From the NCBI GenBank assembly GCA_023428515.1, contig JAEYXI010000701.1, positions 1-6,944 on the forward strand: 6,944 nt of DNA, in the 5' to 3' direction. Position 1 is the first letter of the stretch; each line of letters opens with the position of its first letter. The position numbers and the translations under genes were made by a program. The notes beneath the pieces are model-generated. The model saw nothing but the letters and a program-made list of their open reading frames with translations, did not search any database and was not told where the DNA came from. Source of the stretch: Pseudomonadota bacterium (GTDB lineage Bacteria > Pseudomonadota > Alphaproteobacteria > Rhizobiales > Rhizobiaceae). This document shows, in pieces, positions 5,658 through 6,944 of the stretch.

Positions 5658-6800
5658 ATGAGGACTATTTTTGCAGCGAGCGCGTTCGCGCTGGCGCTGA
5701 GCGCGTCGGGCATAGCCTTCGCCGAACCGGTGAAGGTCGGCATGATCACCACGCTCTCCGGCGGCGGTGCGGGCCTTGGTGTGGATGCCCGCGACGGCTT
5801 CATGCTGGCGGTCAAGCTTTCCGGTTCCAAGGACATCGAGGTCGTCACCGAGGACGACGCCATGAAGCCGGAACTGGCGGTGCAGATCGCCGACAAGATG
5901 ATCCAGAGCGACCAGGTCGACGTTTTGACCGGCATCATCTGGTCGAACCTCGCCATGGCGGTGGTGCCGAACGCGGTGGCGCAGGGCAAGTTCTATCTGT
6001 CGGTCAATGCTGGCCCGTCGCCGCTGGCCGGCGCGAAATGCGACAAGAACTACTTCAACGTCGCCTACCAGAACGACAATTTCCATGAGGCGGCGGGCAA
6101 TTATGCGCAGACCTCGGGCATCAAGAAGATGTTCATCCTCGCGCCGAACTATCCGGCCGGCACGGATTCGCTGAACGGCTTCAAGCGTTATTACAAGGGC
6201 GAGCTGGTCGGCGAGGTCTACACCAAGCTCGGCCAGACCGACTATGCAGCCGAGATCGCGCAGATCCGCGCGTCGGGCGCCGATTCCGTCTTCTTCTTCC
6301 TGCCCGGCGGCATGGGCATCGCCTTCATGAAGCAGTATGCGCAGTCGGGCGTCGGCATCCCGGTCATGGGTCCCGGCTTCTCCTTCAGCCAGGACGTGCT
6401 CGGCGCGATCGGCGACGCCGCCCTTGGCGCAAAGAACACGGCCTCCTGGTCGCCCGACCTCGACAACGCCAAGAACAAGGAATTCGTCGAGGCGTTCAAG
6501 GCCGAATACAACCGGATACCGTCGATCTACGCGGCACAGGCCTTCGACACCGGAACGCTGCTGGCTGCCGCGGCGGCAAAGGCCAGCGTGAAGGATGCTG
6601 ACGCTTTCCGCGCCGCGCTCGCCGCTGCCGAGTTCGATTCCGTGCGCGGCAAGTTCAAGTTCAACACGAACCATCACCCGATCCAGGACTTCTACGTTCG
6701 CGAGGTGTTCAAGGATGGCGACGGCGTGCTGACCAACAAGATCATCGGCACCAGCTTCACGGACCACGGCGACGCCTACGCCGCCGAGTGCAAGCTGTAG
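5658..6800 (+). CDS. ABC transporter substrate-binding protein (branched-chain amino acid/HAAT type)
   Basis: Predicted 380-residue periplasmic binding protein that would capture a solute for an ABC importer. The start MRTIFAASAFALALSASGIAFA is a typical Sec signal peptide, cut at AFA|EP (about residue 22/23). There is no lipobox Cys, so it should be soluble. The mature protein opens with VKVGMITTLSGGGAGLGVDARDG (25-47), the hallmark of the LivK-like family (Peripla_BP_6 type I fold). GNYAQTSGIKKMFILAPNYPAGTD (147-170) and YAAQAFDTGTLLAAA (291-305) are further family segments. Cys128 and Cys378 may pair as a disulfide. The C-terminal segment with NTNHHPIQDFYVREV (336-350) is seen in members thought to bind aromatic or other carboxylic acids rather than leucine (recollection, not tested). 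The permease and ATPase genes are not in the window and may follow beyond it. It is divergent from the dehydrogenase unit. Ligand unknown. Confidence 0.9.
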   Translation: MRTIFAASAFALALSASGIAFAEPVKVGMITTLSGGGAGLGVDARDGFMLAVKLSGSKDIEVVTEDDAMKPELAVQIADKMIQSDQVDVLTGIIWSNLAMAVVPNAVAQGKFYLSVNAGPSPLAGAKCDKNYFNVAYQNDNFHEAAGNYAQTSGIKKMFILAPNYPAGTDSLNGFKRYYKGELVGEVYTKLGQTDYAAEIAQIRASGADSVFFFLPGGMGIAFMKQYAQSGVGIPVMGPGFSFSQDVLGAIGDAALGAKNTASWSPDLDNAKNKEFVEAFKAEYNRIPSIYAAQAFDTGTLLAAAAAKASVKDADAFRAALAAAEFDSVRGKFKFNTNHHPIQDFYVREVFKDGDGVLTNKIIGTSFTDHGDAYAAECKL

Positions 6801-6860
6801 GCTTCCTCCTCCCCTTGAAGGACGAGAGCTATCGCATATGCAGATCGACCCCCACTCCGT

Positions 6861-6944
6861 CACGCTTCGCGTGCCACCTCTCCCCCGCTCGACGGGGGAG
6901 AGGAAGGACGGCGCCAGGACTGGCTCCCTTCCTCTCCCCCACAA
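6861..6944. repeat. Rhizobial-type palindromic intergenic repeat, cut by the window end
   Basis: Three palindromic units follow the binding-protein gene. CACGC-TTC-GCGTG (6861-6873) is a 5-bp hairpin. An 11-bp perfect stem follows, CCTCTCCCCCG (6877-6887) and CGGGGGAGAGG (6893-6903), around the loop CTCGA. CCTCTCCCCCACAA (6931-6944) then looks like the left arm of a further hairpin cut off by the window edge. Such CTCTCCCCC/GGGGGAGAG modules are familiar as dispersed intergenic repeats in Rhizobium and Mesorhizobium relatives. The strong stem could also end transcription of the binding-protein gene or protect its mRNA 3' end. No T-run follows the stem. Confidence 0.65.

Noticed and set aside
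5595..6944. 449-codon frame antisense to the binding-protein gene, open to the window end
   Set aside because: It mirrors the real gene's codon pattern, begins inside the palindromic repeat, and shows no domain features.

Overview
The window reads as chromosomal DNA of an alphaproteobacterium, most likely of the order Hyphomicrobiales (Rhizobium/Mesorhizobium relatives). This is inferred from the high-GC backbone, the gene families present, and GC-rich palindromic repeats of the rhizobial intergenic type at the right edge. No tool was run, so the genus is not established.

Layout from left to right. (a) The 3' end of a PcaF-like thiolase gene on the + strand (3-404). (b) A short remnant of the 3' end of a PQQ-dehydrogenase gene on the - strand (439-492), lying in a near-exact 61-bp direct repeat. 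(c) Two + strand genes that look foreign: a 2-oxoglutarate/Fe(II) oxygenase-type protein (688-1449), visibly AT-richer than its surroundings, and a GSCFA-family SGNH-like protein (1463-2785). (d) The second copy of the 61-bp repeat, which is the true 3' end of a complete - strand gene for a membrane-bound PQQ-dependent glucose/quinate/shikimate-type dehydrogenase (2910-5243). (e) A 45-residue single-pass membrane protein just upstream of it in the same orientation (5256-5393). (f) A divergent intergenic region with palindromes. (g) A + strand periplasmic branched-chain-amino-acid-type ABC substrate-binding protein (5658-6800). (h) Palindromic repeat DNA to the window end.

The backbone genes are a membrane-bound quinoprotein that oxidises a sugar or cyclic polyol in the periplasm, a periplasmic solute-binding protein divergent from it, and a thiolase of the beta-ketoadipate type. 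Together they would fit periplasmic oxidation and uptake of sugar or quinate/aromatic-type compounds, but the substrates cannot be read from the sequence.

The most notable structure is the roughly 2.4-kb two-gene cassette (oxygenase plus GSCFA protein) inserted between genes that were probably once convergent and only about 34 bp apart. It is bracketed by a duplicated dehydrogenase 3' end, as seen for elements that integrate at gene 3' ends, yet no recombinase is present inside it. The two coding-sequence differences between the repeat copies are both synonymous. This suggests the second copy came from a related, functional dehydrogenase allele rather than from decay of a local duplication.
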